Assembly (NCBI GenBank): GCA_964344935.1
Contig: CAYFPL010000006.1
Location: forward strand, 186,001-250,000
Direction: 5' to 3'
DNA length: 64,000 nucleotides
Source of the DNA: GCA-2731375 sp964344935
Lineage (GTDB): Bacteria; Pseudomonadota; Alphaproteobacteria; GCA-2731375
Shown: piece by piece, positions 51,363-60,445 of the stretch
How the letters are laid out: each line of letters starts with the position of its first letter
How positions within the stretch are numbered: position 1 is the first letter of the stretch
Program-made: the position numbers and the translations under genes
Notes under the pieces: model-generated
Told to the model about the DNA's origin: nothing
Database searches by the model: none
Seen by the model: only the letters and a program-made list of their open reading frames with translations

Positions 51363-52925
51363 CTACTGGTTCGTATCGGTCGAATGCATCTGGTCGCGCA
51401 AATGCTCGGCATTAAGCTTGATATTGCGACGCACCTGTCCCAGAGGACCCAAGGTGCCAAGGTCTTCCCCGTCAACGGTAATCTCGATAGCCCCCGCATT
51501 TCCGGTCATGAGCACTAAATCCGTGCGGTCGGGCGCATGATAGCTGTCACCGGCGCGCAGCATCCGGGTCAACAGTAGTTCGTTGTTGGCGCCTTGCACC
51601 TGTACCCAAGATTCCGCCCTGGCCCGCAGCACCACCCGAGCGCGCCGGTTCGAGGCACCATAGGCCTGCGGACGATAGCCCAGGCTTTCGCTCGCCGTGG
51701 TCAAGTCCGCTTGGCCCGTGACACCGGCTTCGGTTGTCTCTCCACCGCTCTCGGTCAACGGCCTCGCCGGTGCGGGTGGGGCGGCGGGTGGCGGCGGCGG
51801 CGCAATGGCCGCTTGCAACGCTGGCATTGCTGGCGCCGTGTCCACATCGCTGCCCTCTCGCTTTTCGGGCATGGGCGAGGCGTCAGGCACAATCGACGGC
51901 CGCGCGGCGACAACCTCGGTTACCGGCGCCCCGGGTGCGGGGTCCTCTTCGGATGCCGTTTCCGACATAACGGAACGATCCGCTAGCGTATCTGTCGCCG
52001 CAGTTTCCTGAACTTCCAATTGAGCCGCGGTTTCAGCATCGCTGGCCGACGGCGTGGGCGTCAACCTTTCAACGTTGTTGGTCAGGCCGGATACATCGGC
52101 AGCGGCCGCACGTTCCCCGGCACCGGGCTCAGGCGTTGCCGCCGCAATTTGGACTGCGACGGTCGAAGCGGACGTTTCCGGCAGTGCCTCCACAACCCTG
52201 CTCTCGATGGGTTTTTCGCCAACGGCCGGCGTAGATTCCGTCGTCTGCTCGACGGACTCAGCAGGGACAGGTTTCGGCTCAACATCGCGCACCGGCGGTG
52301 CCGGCGCTGCCTCGGCTGCGGGCTTGGGCTCTGTCACTGGGTTGTCCACCGGCGCCTTCGCCACGGTCTGGTAGGGCGTCAACCGCTGCGGCGGTTCGGC
52401 CACGGTCTCGATCGGCATCAGGTCCCGACGCTCGAGAAAGATCCAGCCACCATAGACGGCGCCGGCAATGATCAATGAAATGAGGGCCAAACTTAGTCCA
52501 GGGCGGCGGGCCTCTTCCACCGGTTCGGGAAATACCAAGGTCCGGGTACCGGGTGTAATGGTTTCCTCAAGCTTGTATTGCCGGATGATCTCCTCACCAT
52601 CCAGACCGAGGAACTCGCTGTAGCTCCGCAGAAAGCCAATGACGTAAGTCGGACCGGGCAAATCATGCGTTCGCCCTTCTTCCAAGGCCGACAAATGGGA
52701 CTGCTGAATACGGAGCATCAAAGAGACATCTTGGATGGTCAGTTGACGACGCTGCCGCTCGACCCTCAACTCCGTGCCGATGCCCGTATAGACTTCGCCT
52801 TCCGAAGGCTCCTCAATCTGTTGCAGATGCAACCGACGTCCCGCACGACGGCTAAGTCCGCCGCGTTCTCCTAACGGCGGGTCCTTCTCTCCGGGCCATT
52901 CATCCGCCATTTTGCGATCGGTCAT
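51363..52925 (-). CDS. RodZ-like protein: HTH, one membrane helix, long linker, DUF4115
   Basis: This is a 520-residue bitopic membrane protein. The cytoplasmic Xre-like helix-turn-helix (about residues 47-115, with LRVERQRRQLTIQDVSLMLRIQQSHLSALEEGR and PTYVIGFLRSYSEFLGLDGEEII) is the RodZ type. One transmembrane helix follows (LSLALISLIIAGAVYGGWIFL). A long Pro/Ala/Glu/Val-rich periplasmic linker of about 250 residues comes next, and then the C-terminal DUF4115 beta domain (RARAESWVQVQGANNELLLTRMLRAGDSY). RodZ links MreB to cell-wall synthesis; whether this one does so is inference. The position next to ispG is conserved in proteobacteria. The linker is unusually long. Confidence 0.88.
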   Translation of the reverse strand: MTDRKMADEWPGEKDPPLGERGGLSRRAGRRLHLQQIEEPSEGEVYTGIGTELRVERQRRQLTIQDVSLMLRIQQSHLSALEEGRTHDLPGPTYVIGFLRSYSEFLGLDGEEIIRQYKLEETITPGTRTLVFPEPVEEARRPGLSLALISLIIAGAVYGGWIFLERRDLMPIETVAEPPQRLTPYQTVAKAPVDNPVTEPKPAAEAAPAPPVRDVEPKPVPAESVEQTTESTPAVGEKPIESRVVEALPETSASTVAVQIAAATPEPGAGERAAAADVSGLTNNVERLTPTPSASDAETAAQLEVQETAATDTLADRSVMSETASEEDPAPGAPVTEVVAARPSIVPDASPMPEKREGSDVDTAPAMPALQAAIAPPPPPAAPPAPARPLTESGGETTEAGVTGQADLTTASESLGYRPQAYGASNRRARVVLRARAESWVQVQGANNELLLTRMLRAGDSYHAPDRTDLVLMTGNAGAIEITVDGEDLGTLGPLGQVRRNIKLNAEHLRDQMHSTDTNQ

Positions 52926-53097
52926 GGCAACTTCTTTCCGACTAGCCCCTGACTGCTGAGCGATGGGCGCCATGCGAAACCGGCCAGCGGCCGAATCGCC
53001 GTGCATGATCCACCCGAATCACCCCATGGGCAGCCTACTGTGGATAACTTAAGAAACGCTTTTAGCAGATCAAGATTTATCAAGCAAATGCAATAGT

Positions 53098-55362
53098 TTA
53101 TATCGCTACGTTGTGGTCTTCAGCAAATCTGATCAGCGCTTTGCGCAAACTATGTTCAGGAGAATCATAAAGATCATCCATAAATGCCTGTAACGGCGGT
53201 ATATCCAGACTTTGCACCATCATCTTGACCGCGCCGATGGAAGCTGCCGCCATGGAAATGCTACGAAGACCCAACCCGATCATGGCCATGGCGTCCACAG
53301 GCCGACCAGCGGCTTCACCGCACAAACTGACCGGCACCCCGGCTTCGTCGCAACGGCGTACGATATCCCGCACGAATGACAAGGCCGAGGGGCTCAATTC
53401 GTCATAGCGGTTGGCCAACCGTGGATTGCCGCGATCGGAGGCGAAGAGGAACTGCATAAGATCGTTGCTGCCGATGGACACGAAGTCCACCAGGGGCAAC
53501 AAAGCCGGCAATTGCCAGGCCAGGCTCGGAACCTCTAGCATCGTGCCAACCCGCAAGGCGGACGGGGGCTGTTCCGCCATTCGGTTTTGCCGTTCCACTT
53601 CCCGATCCATTAGGGCGCGCGCGGCCTTGAATTCAGACACTTCCGCAATCATCGGAAACATGACGGCCAGTGGCCGTCCGGCCGCAGCCTTTAGCAGCGC
53701 CCTGATTTGCATGCGCAACAGCACCGGACGGTCCAGGGACAGCCGGATGGCCCGCCAGCCCATCGCCGGGTTCTGCTCGTCGTCATGACGGGCGAGATAG
53801 GGCAGCATTTTGTCGCCACCGACATCAAGTGTACGAAAGACAACCGGACGCTCACCTGCCTGATCCAGAACACGGCTGTAGAATTCTGTCTGCATGGACA
53901 CGGTCGGCAGAGTCGCCCTGACCATGAAATGCAATTCGGTGCGGTAGAGTCCTATGCCGTCGGCGCCGGTACCATCCAGATGGGGCAAATCGACCAACAA
54001 ACCGGCGTTCAAATTCAGATTTATCCGGGTGCCGTCCTTGCTGACAGCCGGCTGATCGCGCAGGGCGGCATATTGCGCCGCCTTGGCCTCGCGCACCTCC
54101 AGATTGGCGGCGATGGCTTCCAACGCGTCTGCCGCCGGGCGTACGAATAGTTGCCCATTGTCGCCATCAACGACTAGATCGTCGCCGTTTTCGACCGTCT
54201 CCAACAAGTGTTCCAGGCGGCCAATGACGGGTATTTGCAGGGCGCGGGCGACAATGGCCACGTGCGAGGTGGGCGAACCCTCTTCCAAGACGAGAGCCTT
54301 AACCCGGTCCACGTCGTAATCCAGCAGTTCCGCCGGCCCCATGTTCCAGGCCACGACAACCGCCTCCTCCGGCAACTCGCCTTCGGAATTCTGGCCGTTT
54401 TGCGTAAGATGCCGCATCAGGCGATTGGACAAATCCTCCAGATCGTGCAGGCGTTCGCGCAGGTAAGCGTCAGAGATCTCAGACATGCGGGCACGGTTCT
54501 CGACCTGCACCCGCTCCACAGCCGCCTCGGCCGTGAAACCGCCCTGGATCGCGGCGTGCATCCGAGCCATCCATCCCTTGTCATGGGCGAACATGCGATA
54601 GGTTTCCAGGATATCGCGGGATTCGCCACCGGGCTCGGCAATGGCTGCCTGCAGCATGTCATCCACCTGGATACGCAATTCGGCCAATGCGGCAGTCAGG
54701 CGCTCAGCCTCCACATCCACATCGTCCGCCACATGGCGTTCGACGACGATACGCGGCTCATGCAATACCGCCACGCCCCGGGCCAACCCCTCGTTCAGGG
54801 ACAAACCCGCCATCCGCCGCGGCAGACCGTCAGCGCCGAAGGTTCCGACGCCGGGCGCCTCTTCCTGCAGCGCACCGCCAACCATTTCCGCGAGGACCAT
54901 GGCGATCGTCTGCATGGCCTCGATCTCATCGTTGGAATAGTTACGGTTGCTGCGGTTCTGAAGCACCAGGACGCCGACAACCCGGCCGCCGCGCAACACG
55001 GGCACGCCCATCAGGGAATGGTAATCCTCTTCCCCGGTTTCCGGCCGGGCGGCAAAGTTGGGGTGGCTGCGCGCCTCGGACAGGGCCATGGGCCGGGCCA
55101 GGTGCGCAATCTGCCCCACCAAGCCCTCGCCAATGCGCAAGGTAGTCTGATGAACGGCTGAGGGATTGAGGCCTTCGGTCGCGAACAGCTCCAGAACGCC
55201 GTCGCGCAGCAGGTAGATGGAACAAACCTCCGCCACCATATTGGCGGCAATGGTCTTGACCAGTTGGTCCATGCGTTCCTGCGCCGAGCCTTCACCCGCC
55301 ATAACCTCGCGCAGTCGGCGCAGCAGGATGCGCGGACCAGATGGCGCCGCGGCCGCACTCAC
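53098..55362 (-). CDS. ptsP: Phosphoenolpyruvate-protein phosphotransferase PtsP (EI-Ntr)
   Basis: This is a 754-residue enzyme I of the nitrogen PTS, which phosphorylates NPr using PEP. The order is an N-terminal GAF domain (about residues 15-155, with EVCSIYLLRDGVLELFATEGL and HSLMGVPVLRGGRVVGVLVLQN), the PTS-HPr-binding N-domain, the phosphohistidine domain with GSPTSHVAIVAR (active histidine) and the PEP-utilising C-domain with GIGLYRTELHFM and SIGSNDLMQFLFASDR. The cysteine in SLCGEAAGR is the conserved C-domain acid. It belongs to the lysC-ptsP gene order typical of alphaproteobacteria. Confidence 0.96.
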   Translation of the reverse strand: MSAAAAPSGPRILLRRLREVMAGEGSAQERMDQLVKTIAANMVAEVCSIYLLRDGVLELFATEGLNPSAVHQTTLRIGEGLVGQIAHLARPMALSEARSHPNFAARPETGEEDYHSLMGVPVLRGGRVVGVLVLQNRSNRNYSNDEIEAMQTIAMVLAEMVGGALQEEAPGVGTFGADGLPRRMAGLSLNEGLARGVAVLHEPRIVVERHVADDVDVEAERLTAALAELRIQVDDMLQAAIAEPGGESRDILETYRMFAHDKGWMARMHAAIQGGFTAEAAVERVQVENRARMSEISDAYLRERLHDLEDLSNRLMRHLTQNGQNSEGELPEEAVVVAWNMGPAELLDYDVDRVKALVLEEGSPTSHVAIVARALQIPVIGRLEHLLETVENGDDLVVDGDNGQLFVRPAADALEAIAANLEVREAKAAQYAALRDQPAVSKDGTRINLNLNAGLLVDLPHLDGTGADGIGLYRTELHFMVRATLPTVSMQTEFYSRVLDQAGERPVVFRTLDVGGDKMLPYLARHDDEQNPAMGWRAIRLSLDRPVLLRMQIRALLKAAAGRPLAVMFPMIAEVSEFKAARALMDREVERQNRMAEQPPSALRVGTMLEVPSLAWQLPALLPLVDFVSIGSNDLMQFLFASDRGNPRLANRYDELSPSALSFVRDIVRRCDEAGVPVSLCGEAAGRPVDAMAMIGLGLRSISMAAASIGAVKMMVQSLDIPPLQAFMDDLYDSPEHSLRKALIRFAEDHNVAI

Positions 55363-55423
55363 GCCGGTCTCAGCTGCCGACCGCCGCCAGCAGCGCCATT
55401 AACGGTTATGTGGACACAGACCC

Positions 55424-56644
55424 TCAAGCGGCATCCAATCCGTAAGCGGAATGAAGGCTGCGAACTGCCAATTCCGTATATTCAGCGCCAATCAGGACAG
55501 AAATCTTGATCTCGGAAGTGGATATAGCCTGAATGTTGATGCCTTTTTCGTGCAAGGCGGCGAACATACGCTGTGCCACGCCGGCGTGGCTCCGCATGCC
55601 GACACCAATCACGGAAACCTTCACGACCTCGCCATCGGCAATGATCTGTTGATAGCCGATGGCCTCTCGATGCTCGGCCAGAATATTTTCGACGCGGGGC
55701 AGGTCGGCCCTGGTTACCGTGAAGGTCATATCGGTGCTCGTGCCGTCGGGCGAAGCGCTTTGGACGATCATGTCCACATTGACGTTGGCGTCCGCCAAAG
55801 GGCCGAATATGGCTGCCGCCACACCAGGGCGGTCGGCCACGTGCATCAAGGTCACCTTGGCCTCGTCCGAAGCATAGGTAATGCCGCTCACCACCGCTTG
55901 TTCCACGATCTCATCCTCATCTACAACCAAGGTACCGGGAGTTTGATTGAAGCTGGAAAGCACCTGCACCCGCACCCGGTGGTTCATGGCCAATTCGACC
56001 GATCGGGTCTGCAATACCTTGGCGCCTTGGGACGCCATCTCCAGCATTTCTTCGTAAGTTATTCTATCAAGCTTCCGCGCCGCCGTCACGATGCGGGGGT
56101 CCGCGGTATAGACACCATCCACGTCCGTGTGGATATCACAACGATCGGCATCAAGCGCCGCGGCAAGTGCCACCGCCGTTGTGTCCGAGCCGCCACGGCC
56201 CAATGTCGTGATCCGATTATTGGGAGAAATGCCTTGAAATCCAGCAACCACAGCCACTTCGCCCTCACCCATGCGGCGGATGATTTCAGATCCGTCAATG
56301 GTTTCGATACGGGCGCTGCCGTGGATCCCATCCGTTCGGATGGGAATTTGCCAGCCCAGCCAGGATCGGGCGGCAATGCCGCGCTCCTGCAAGGCCATGG
56401 CCATTAGGCCGATGGTAATCTGCTCACCGGAAGAGACGACGGCATCGTACTCTCGCGTGTCGTGCAGGGTGCTCATTTCCCGCGTCCAATCGATAAGCTG
56501 ATTGGTGGTGCCCGCCATGGCGGACAGGATGACGGCAACCTCATTGCCTTCGTCCGTCAACGCGGCCACGCGGTCGGCGACATGACGCAGGCGCTCTATG
56601 TCGGCCACAGACGTGCCGCCGAATTTCATTACAATTCGTGCCAT
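55424..56644 (-). CDS. lysC: Aspartate kinase
   Basis: This is a 406-residue aspartokinase, the first step of the lysine, threonine and methionine pathway. It has the kinase signature KFGGTSVADIERLRHVADRV at the start and two C-terminal ACT domains (about residues 265-400) that bind lysine or threonine. FQGISPNNRITTLGRGGSDTTAVALAAALDADRCDIHTDVDGVYTADPR is the ATP and aspartate site. The ATG at 56644 is preferred on homology. The catalytic residues and length are normal for the family. Confidence 0.96.
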   Translation of the reverse strand: MARIVMKFGGTSVADIERLRHVADRVAALTDEGNEVAVILSAMAGTTNQLIDWTREMSTLHDTREYDAVVSSGEQITIGLMAMALQERGIAARSWLGWQIPIRTDGIHGSARIETIDGSEIIRRMGEGEVAVVAGFQGISPNNRITTLGRGGSDTTAVALAAALDADRCDIHTDVDGVYTADPRIVTAARKLDRITYEEMLEMASQGAKVLQTRSVELAMNHRVRVQVLSSFNQTPGTLVVDEDEIVEQAVVSGITYASDEAKVTLMHVADRPGVAAAIFGPLADANVNVDMIVQSASPDGTSTDMTFTVTRADLPRVENILAEHREAIGYQQIIADGEVVKVSVIGVGMRSHAGVAQRMFAALHEKGINIQAISTSEIKISVLIGAEYTELAVRSLHSAYGLDAA

Positions 56645-56739
56645 TTTCTCACCCCGCGGCTGAAAACCGCGTATTTTCACCCATCGATCGGACCGCCACC
56701 GCCGATGGGGCGGCTATACATACTCAAAGCGCCAATGGC

Positions 56740-56973
56740 TTACAAGGTATTGCGCCCCGCTGTCTGCAACAGCGCGCGCCCCTTTGCTGTGACCTGAACC
56801 GCCGGCTTTGCTTTTTCGTCAAGAACGCGCACAACCAGCTTCTCATCCAGGGCATCCTCCCAGATTGTCAGGCGTGGGCAGGACGTGCGCCATGCCGCCA
56901 TGACATCCTCGTAGGCCCGCGGTTCGGCGGCAATCCATTCCACCATATCAAGGACCAATGCCCGATTTTCCAT
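56740..56973 (-). CDS. Small conserved alphaproteobacterial protein, winged-helix-like
   Basis: This is a 77-residue protein: an N-terminal ENRALVLDMVEWIAAEPRAYEDVMAAWRTSCPRLTIWEDAL helical block and a C-terminal beta-rich tail with VQVTAKGRALL. The layout resembles short winged-helix domains seen in alphaproteobacterial hypothetical proteins. A GGAG sits very close to the ATG. It lies between lysC and the divergent ubiG. Function is unknown. Confidence 0.7.
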   Translation of the reverse strand: MENRALVLDMVEWIAAEPRAYEDVMAAWRTSCPRLTIWEDALDEKLVVRVLDEKAKPAVQVTAKGRALLQTAGRNTL

Positions 56974-57091
56974 TCTCCAGCGCCTTTCCCCATGGCAGAT
57001 TCGATGCCCCTAATATGGGCCGTCGGGCTGTAATAACAAAGCCTTGCGTGGATTTCATGCTATCTTCTCGGCCATGATGGAAGGTCAGAAC

Positions 57092-57838
57092 ATGGCGCAG
57101 GCCGCCAGTATCGATAGCGATGAAATCGACCGCTTTGCCCAAATGGCTGCCGAATGGTGGGATTCCGATGGCCCAATGGCACCGCTGCATAAGTTGAACC
57201 CGATCCGGTTGCAATATTGCCGCGACCAATTGTGCCGCCATTTTGATCTACGCGGCTCGAATTTGCGACCGCTTGAAGGTATTCGCCTTTTGGATGTGGG
57301 CTGTGGAGGCGGCCTTTTGTCCGAGCCGCTGTCGCGAATGGGCGCCGAGGTGACGGCTATCGATGCCGGTCCAGAAACGATTGCCGCAGCAGAAATCCAT
57401 GCTACCGCCCAGAATTTAGCTGTGGATTACCGGGTCGCCTCGGCCGAGGCGCTTGCCGAAACCGGTGTTACGTTCGACGCGGTCGTCAGTATGGAGGTGG
57501 TCGAACATGTCGCTGATATTTCAGGCTTTATTGCTGCCCTGGTCAGCCTTACCCGGCCCGGCGGCGCCATCATGCTATCGACCATGAACCGGACGCCGCG
57601 GGCTTATCTGGAAGCCATTCTGGCGGCGGAGTTTGTGCTTCGCTGGGTGCCCCGCGGCACTCATAGCTGGCACCGCTTCCGAAAACCGGCAGAGCTGGGC
57701 CGTTACCTGCGCCGGGCCGGCGGCGAACTGCGTGATGTTACCGGCATGCGCTATTCGCCGCGCGGGGACGAATGGCGGCTATCACGGGACGCTGGTGTCA
57801 ATTATCTGGCTTATGGCATCCGGCCTGAAGTCAGATAA
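57092..57838 (+). CDS. ubiG: Ubiquinone biosynthesis O-methyltransferase UbiG
   Basis: This is the 248-residue bifunctional O-methyltransferase of ubiquinone biosynthesis. SAM motif I is LLDVGCGGGLLSEPLSRMGAEVTAIDAG; the UbiG-specific RFAQMAAEWWDSDGPMAPLHKLNPIRLQY N terminus and the HDWHRF-type GTHSWHRFRKPAEL region are both present. The start is taken at 57092 because GGAAGG lies eight bases upstream; two further ATGs lie 12-18 bases earlier. Its 3' end overlaps the convergent DUF2182 gene by 8 bases. Confidence 0.96.
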   Translation: MAQAASIDSDEIDRFAQMAAEWWDSDGPMAPLHKLNPIRLQYCRDQLCRHFDLRGSNLRPLEGIRLLDVGCGGGLLSEPLSRMGAEVTAIDAGPETIAAAEIHATAQNLAVDYRVASAEALAETGVTFDAVVSMEVVEHVADISGFIAALVSLTRPGGAIMLSTMNRTPRAYLEAILAAEFVLRWVPRGTHSWHRFRKPAELGRYLRRAGGELRDVTGMRYSPRGDEWRLSRDAGVNYLAYGIRPEVR

Positions 57839-58583
57839 GTGAAGAGACCGTGGCGGCAAGGCCGCCGACGATAAAGATCGCGCCCACCGCGCGTGACCAC
57901 AGGAGGCCAAAGGGCGTCAGTTTCTCCATCATCACCAGGACGGTTAAGACCACGACCCAGTAAAGGTTCATGACGCCAAAGGTAAACAGCAGCAGCATAA
58001 GCGCCCAACAGCATCCCAAGCAAAATGCACCATGGGCGAGCCCCATGCGGAAGGCGCCCAACCGGCCATCGCGCCAGCCGCCAAGAAAAAACCCCAATGG
58101 AGAACGGCAGAATTCAAGACAAGTCGTCTTCAGCCGCGTGAATTGAAAGGCGCCAGCGACGACGAATAACAGCCCTGAAAACAAGGCGCTGGTCCCCTGC
58201 AATGCGGGCGACAACAGGGTGGCATGCTGCAAGGCCGACTGCGTCAATGTCGCCGCAAGTGAAAACCCGGTCCAGACCGTCACGTAACCGAAGCCGAATA
58301 GCAGGGTTTTCAGACCACCGTCATCGTCATGGCCCTTGTCGGACAACAGTCGCCGCGCCATTCGCAACATGGGCAGTGTCGCCGGCAGCATCATTGCGGC
58401 CATCATCAAGACCCACATGATGAACATTGCCGCCAGGTTGGAGAGTGCCCATGGCGACGTCGCCATGGACATTTCTCCCATGGCAGCCATCGAGACGAGG
58501 CCCGCCCAGGCCAGTATCGTCACCAACCCGACCAAAGCGGTCACAGTCGTCATCGCGCCTGCATGCTGGCCACCCGCTTCCAT
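57831..58583 (-). CDS. DUF2182 (predicted metal-binding) membrane protein
   Basis: This is a 250-residue protein with about five to six transmembrane helices. It has the DUF2182 family pattern WALSNLAAMFIMWVLMMAAMMLPATLPMLRMARRLL, with the metal-like histidine/methionine-rich region and the GLAHGAFCLGCCWALMLLLFTFGVMNLYWVVVLTVLVMMEKLTPFG signature (cysteine pair). The function is unknown, but the family is predicted to bind a metal and is sometimes beside copper or cytochrome oxidase genes. A second in-frame ATG ten codons in (MTTVTALV) is also possible. It runs convergently to ubiG. Confidence 0.88.
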   Translation of the reverse strand: MEAGGQHAGAMTTVTALVGLVTILAWAGLVSMAAMGEMSMATSPWALSNLAAMFIMWVLMMAAMMLPATLPMLRMARRLLSDKGHDDDGGLKTLLFGFGYVTVWTGFSLAATLTQSALQHATLLSPALQGTSALFSGLLFVVAGAFQFTRLKTTCLEFCRSPLGFFLGGWRDGRLGAFRMGLAHGAFCLGCCWALMLLLFTFGVMNLYWVVVLTVLVMMEKLTPFGLLWSRAVGAIFIVGGLAATVSSLI

Positions 58584-58620
58584 GGGGAAAATCTATCGTG
58601 CCGGGACCTATTGGGCCAGA

Positions 58621-59172
58621 TCAGTCGGCTTCGTAGTAGTCAGGAAAATGATCCCGGATATAGGTGCTATTCAGGGCATAGGCGTAACAGGAATTATGCA
58701 GCGCGGGGCTGAGATGAAAACCGCCGCCCGGTTTTTCCGCCACATTGCCAGCCGCTTCGAACAGGGATTGCATGGCCGTGGTGGCCATTTGCGCCAGCAT
58801 TTCATTTAGATGGGTGCAACCCTGGACGCCACCAAGCCGCTCGCGGACGGCACGGTTCCAACCCGGCCCCATCCGCAAACCAACCAGACGATCGTAATTC
58901 GGCGTAATCGCGGGGCAGGGAATATGAGCGCCCGCATCCATCACAGCCTCCACCGCCTGGACGACGAAGCCCGTATCGATAGTCACGCGCAACCACATAT
59001 CGTGCATGGGCTCTTCGGCCGTACGCATGCTGTCCAGCATGTCGTAATCTTCCAGTTTATGATCGGTGATATGGCCTTCTATGTCCCATAAACCATCTTC
59101 GCGCTCGTAGGCGCGCAGTTCCAAATGACGATCGTGGGAGAGGGCGCGTGGCGCCGGTTCGCTCAAGGGCAT
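58621..59172 (-). CDS. DUF2889 domain-containing protein
   Basis: This is a 183-residue cytoplasmic protein with the DUF2889 pattern: RHLELRAYEREDGLWDIEGHITDHK near the N terminus, MHDMWLRVTIDTGFVVQAVEAVMDAGAH and PCPAITPNYDRLVGLRMGPGWNRAVRERLGGVQGCTHLNEMLAQMATTAMQSL at the core. The cysteine and histidine in GCTHL suggest a metal or thiol site. Homologs are found beside aromatic-compound degradation genes in some bacteria. Here it sits between DUF2182 and lpxC genes and has no evident partner. Confidence 0.88.
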   Translation of the reverse strand: MPLSEPAPRALSHDRHLELRAYEREDGLWDIEGHITDHKLEDYDMLDSMRTAEEPMHDMWLRVTIDTGFVVQAVEAVMDAGAHIPCPAITPNYDRLVGLRMGPGWNRAVRERLGGVQGCTHLNEMLAQMATTAMQSLFEAAGNVAEKPGGGFHLSPALHNSCYAYALNSTYIRDHFPDYYEAD

Positions 59173-59187
59173 TTCAGTTGCCGGGAT

Positions 59188-60180
59188 TTAGGCCGATTTT
59201 GCGACGACCGCATCCTCCGCGGCGCCAAGGGGTTTGCTCCAGACCTCGATGGGACCCGATGACGGCTGCGGCTCTTCGTAGCAGTATTCCCAGTTTGCTG
59301 GATCGGAGAACAGTTTTCGCAACAATGCATTGTTGCTGGTGTGACCAGTGCGCTCGCCCGCGAAATGGGCCAACAGGGGCCCACCAGCCAAGTAACAGTC
59401 GCCGACGCAATCCAAGACCTTGTGGCGGACGAATTCGTCGCCGTAACGCAGCCCGCCGTCGTTCAGGATTTCGTCGTCCCGCCCCACGACGACCACATTG
59501 TCGAGAGATCCGCCCTGGCCGAGGCCAAGATCTTTCAGACGGCTCACATCCTGTTCGAAACCAAAGGTACGGGCGCGGCAAATATCACGCTTGAAGCCGC
59601 CGTTATGCAGATCGAAGAAGCCGGTTTGTTTGGAGATGGCCGGGCTGTCGAAATCGATTTGCAGGGAAACGGTAAAACCATCCGATGGCAGCAGGGCAGC
59701 CCGGCGTTCCCCGTCATCAATCTCGACGCGGCGCAGGACGCGAATCGCGCGGCGGCGCGCTTGCTGTGCCGCCACGCCGGCGCATTCAATCAGAAAAACG
59801 AACGGTGCCGACGAGCCATCCATGACGGGCACTTCCGGTCCATCCAACTCCACACGCACGTTGTCGATGCCACAGCCCGAGAGGGCCGCCATCAGATGCT
59901 CGATTGTGGCGACTTTTACACCGACCTCGTTTTGTATCGTCGTCGACATGATCGTGTCGCTGACTGTGTCCCAGCGGGCCAGAACATCGGCGTCCGTCAT
60001 TGTCTTCTGGGCATCACTATCCGTCAGCGCAGCGGCGGGAGCCATATCCGTACGATGGAACACAATGCCCGAATTCACCGGTGCGGGGCGCAGACACATG
60101 TTAACTTTCGCGCCGCTATGCAGCCCTACGCCGGAACAATTGATGGCATTCTTCAGCGTTTGCTGATGCTTGGAACTCAC
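59188..60180 (-). CDS. lpxC: UDP-3-O-acyl-N-acetylglucosamine deacetylase
   Basis: This is the 330-residue zinc deacetylase that commits to lipid A synthesis, so the organism makes lipopolysaccharide-type lipids. The zinc site includes IEHLMAALSGCGIDNVRVELDGPEVPVMDGSS (first histidine), the second zinc histidine and aspartate in RHKVLDCVGDCYLAGGPLLAHF, and the catalytic H in GERTGHTSNNALL. The start is uncertain: GTG at 60180 (VSSKHQQTLKNAINCSG) fits homology, while an upstream TTG at 60288 would add 36 residues. It lies downstream of ftsZ, the usual alphaproteobacterial order. Confidence 0.95.
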   Translation of the reverse strand: MSSKHQQTLKNAINCSGVGLHSGAKVNMCLRPAPVNSGIVFHRTDMAPAAALTDSDAQKTMTDADVLARWDTVSDTIMSTTIQNEVGVKVATIEHLMAALSGCGIDNVRVELDGPEVPVMDGSSAPFVFLIECAGVAAQQARRRAIRVLRRVEIDDGERRAALLPSDGFTVSLQIDFDSPAISKQTGFFDLHNGGFKRDICRARTFGFEQDVSRLKDLGLGQGGSLDNVVVVGRDDEILNDGGLRYGDEFVRHKVLDCVGDCYLAGGPLLAHFAGERTGHTSNNALLRKLFSDPANWEYCYEEPQPSSGPIEVWSKPLGAAEDAVVAKSA

Positions 60181-60445
60181 TATTCCTACCGCCTTCGTTT
60201 TACCACCCACGCGGGGCCCACTATCTTCCTTCCCGGACTCAATCACGCCAGGAAGACGTTCTTTCGGATGCCGCGGAGAGATACCCAAGACGGAATCCCC
60301 CTTGAATTAGAGCACCTTGGACAATTTCTTTAGCAACCGCCATTGCCGCGCTCAAATCAAAGGTTGTTACATTTCGTTACGGTGCCAACCCGATTAACCA
60401 TTTCCACATACCGGGCTGGCACCGCAACATACTTTATCCCATCGC

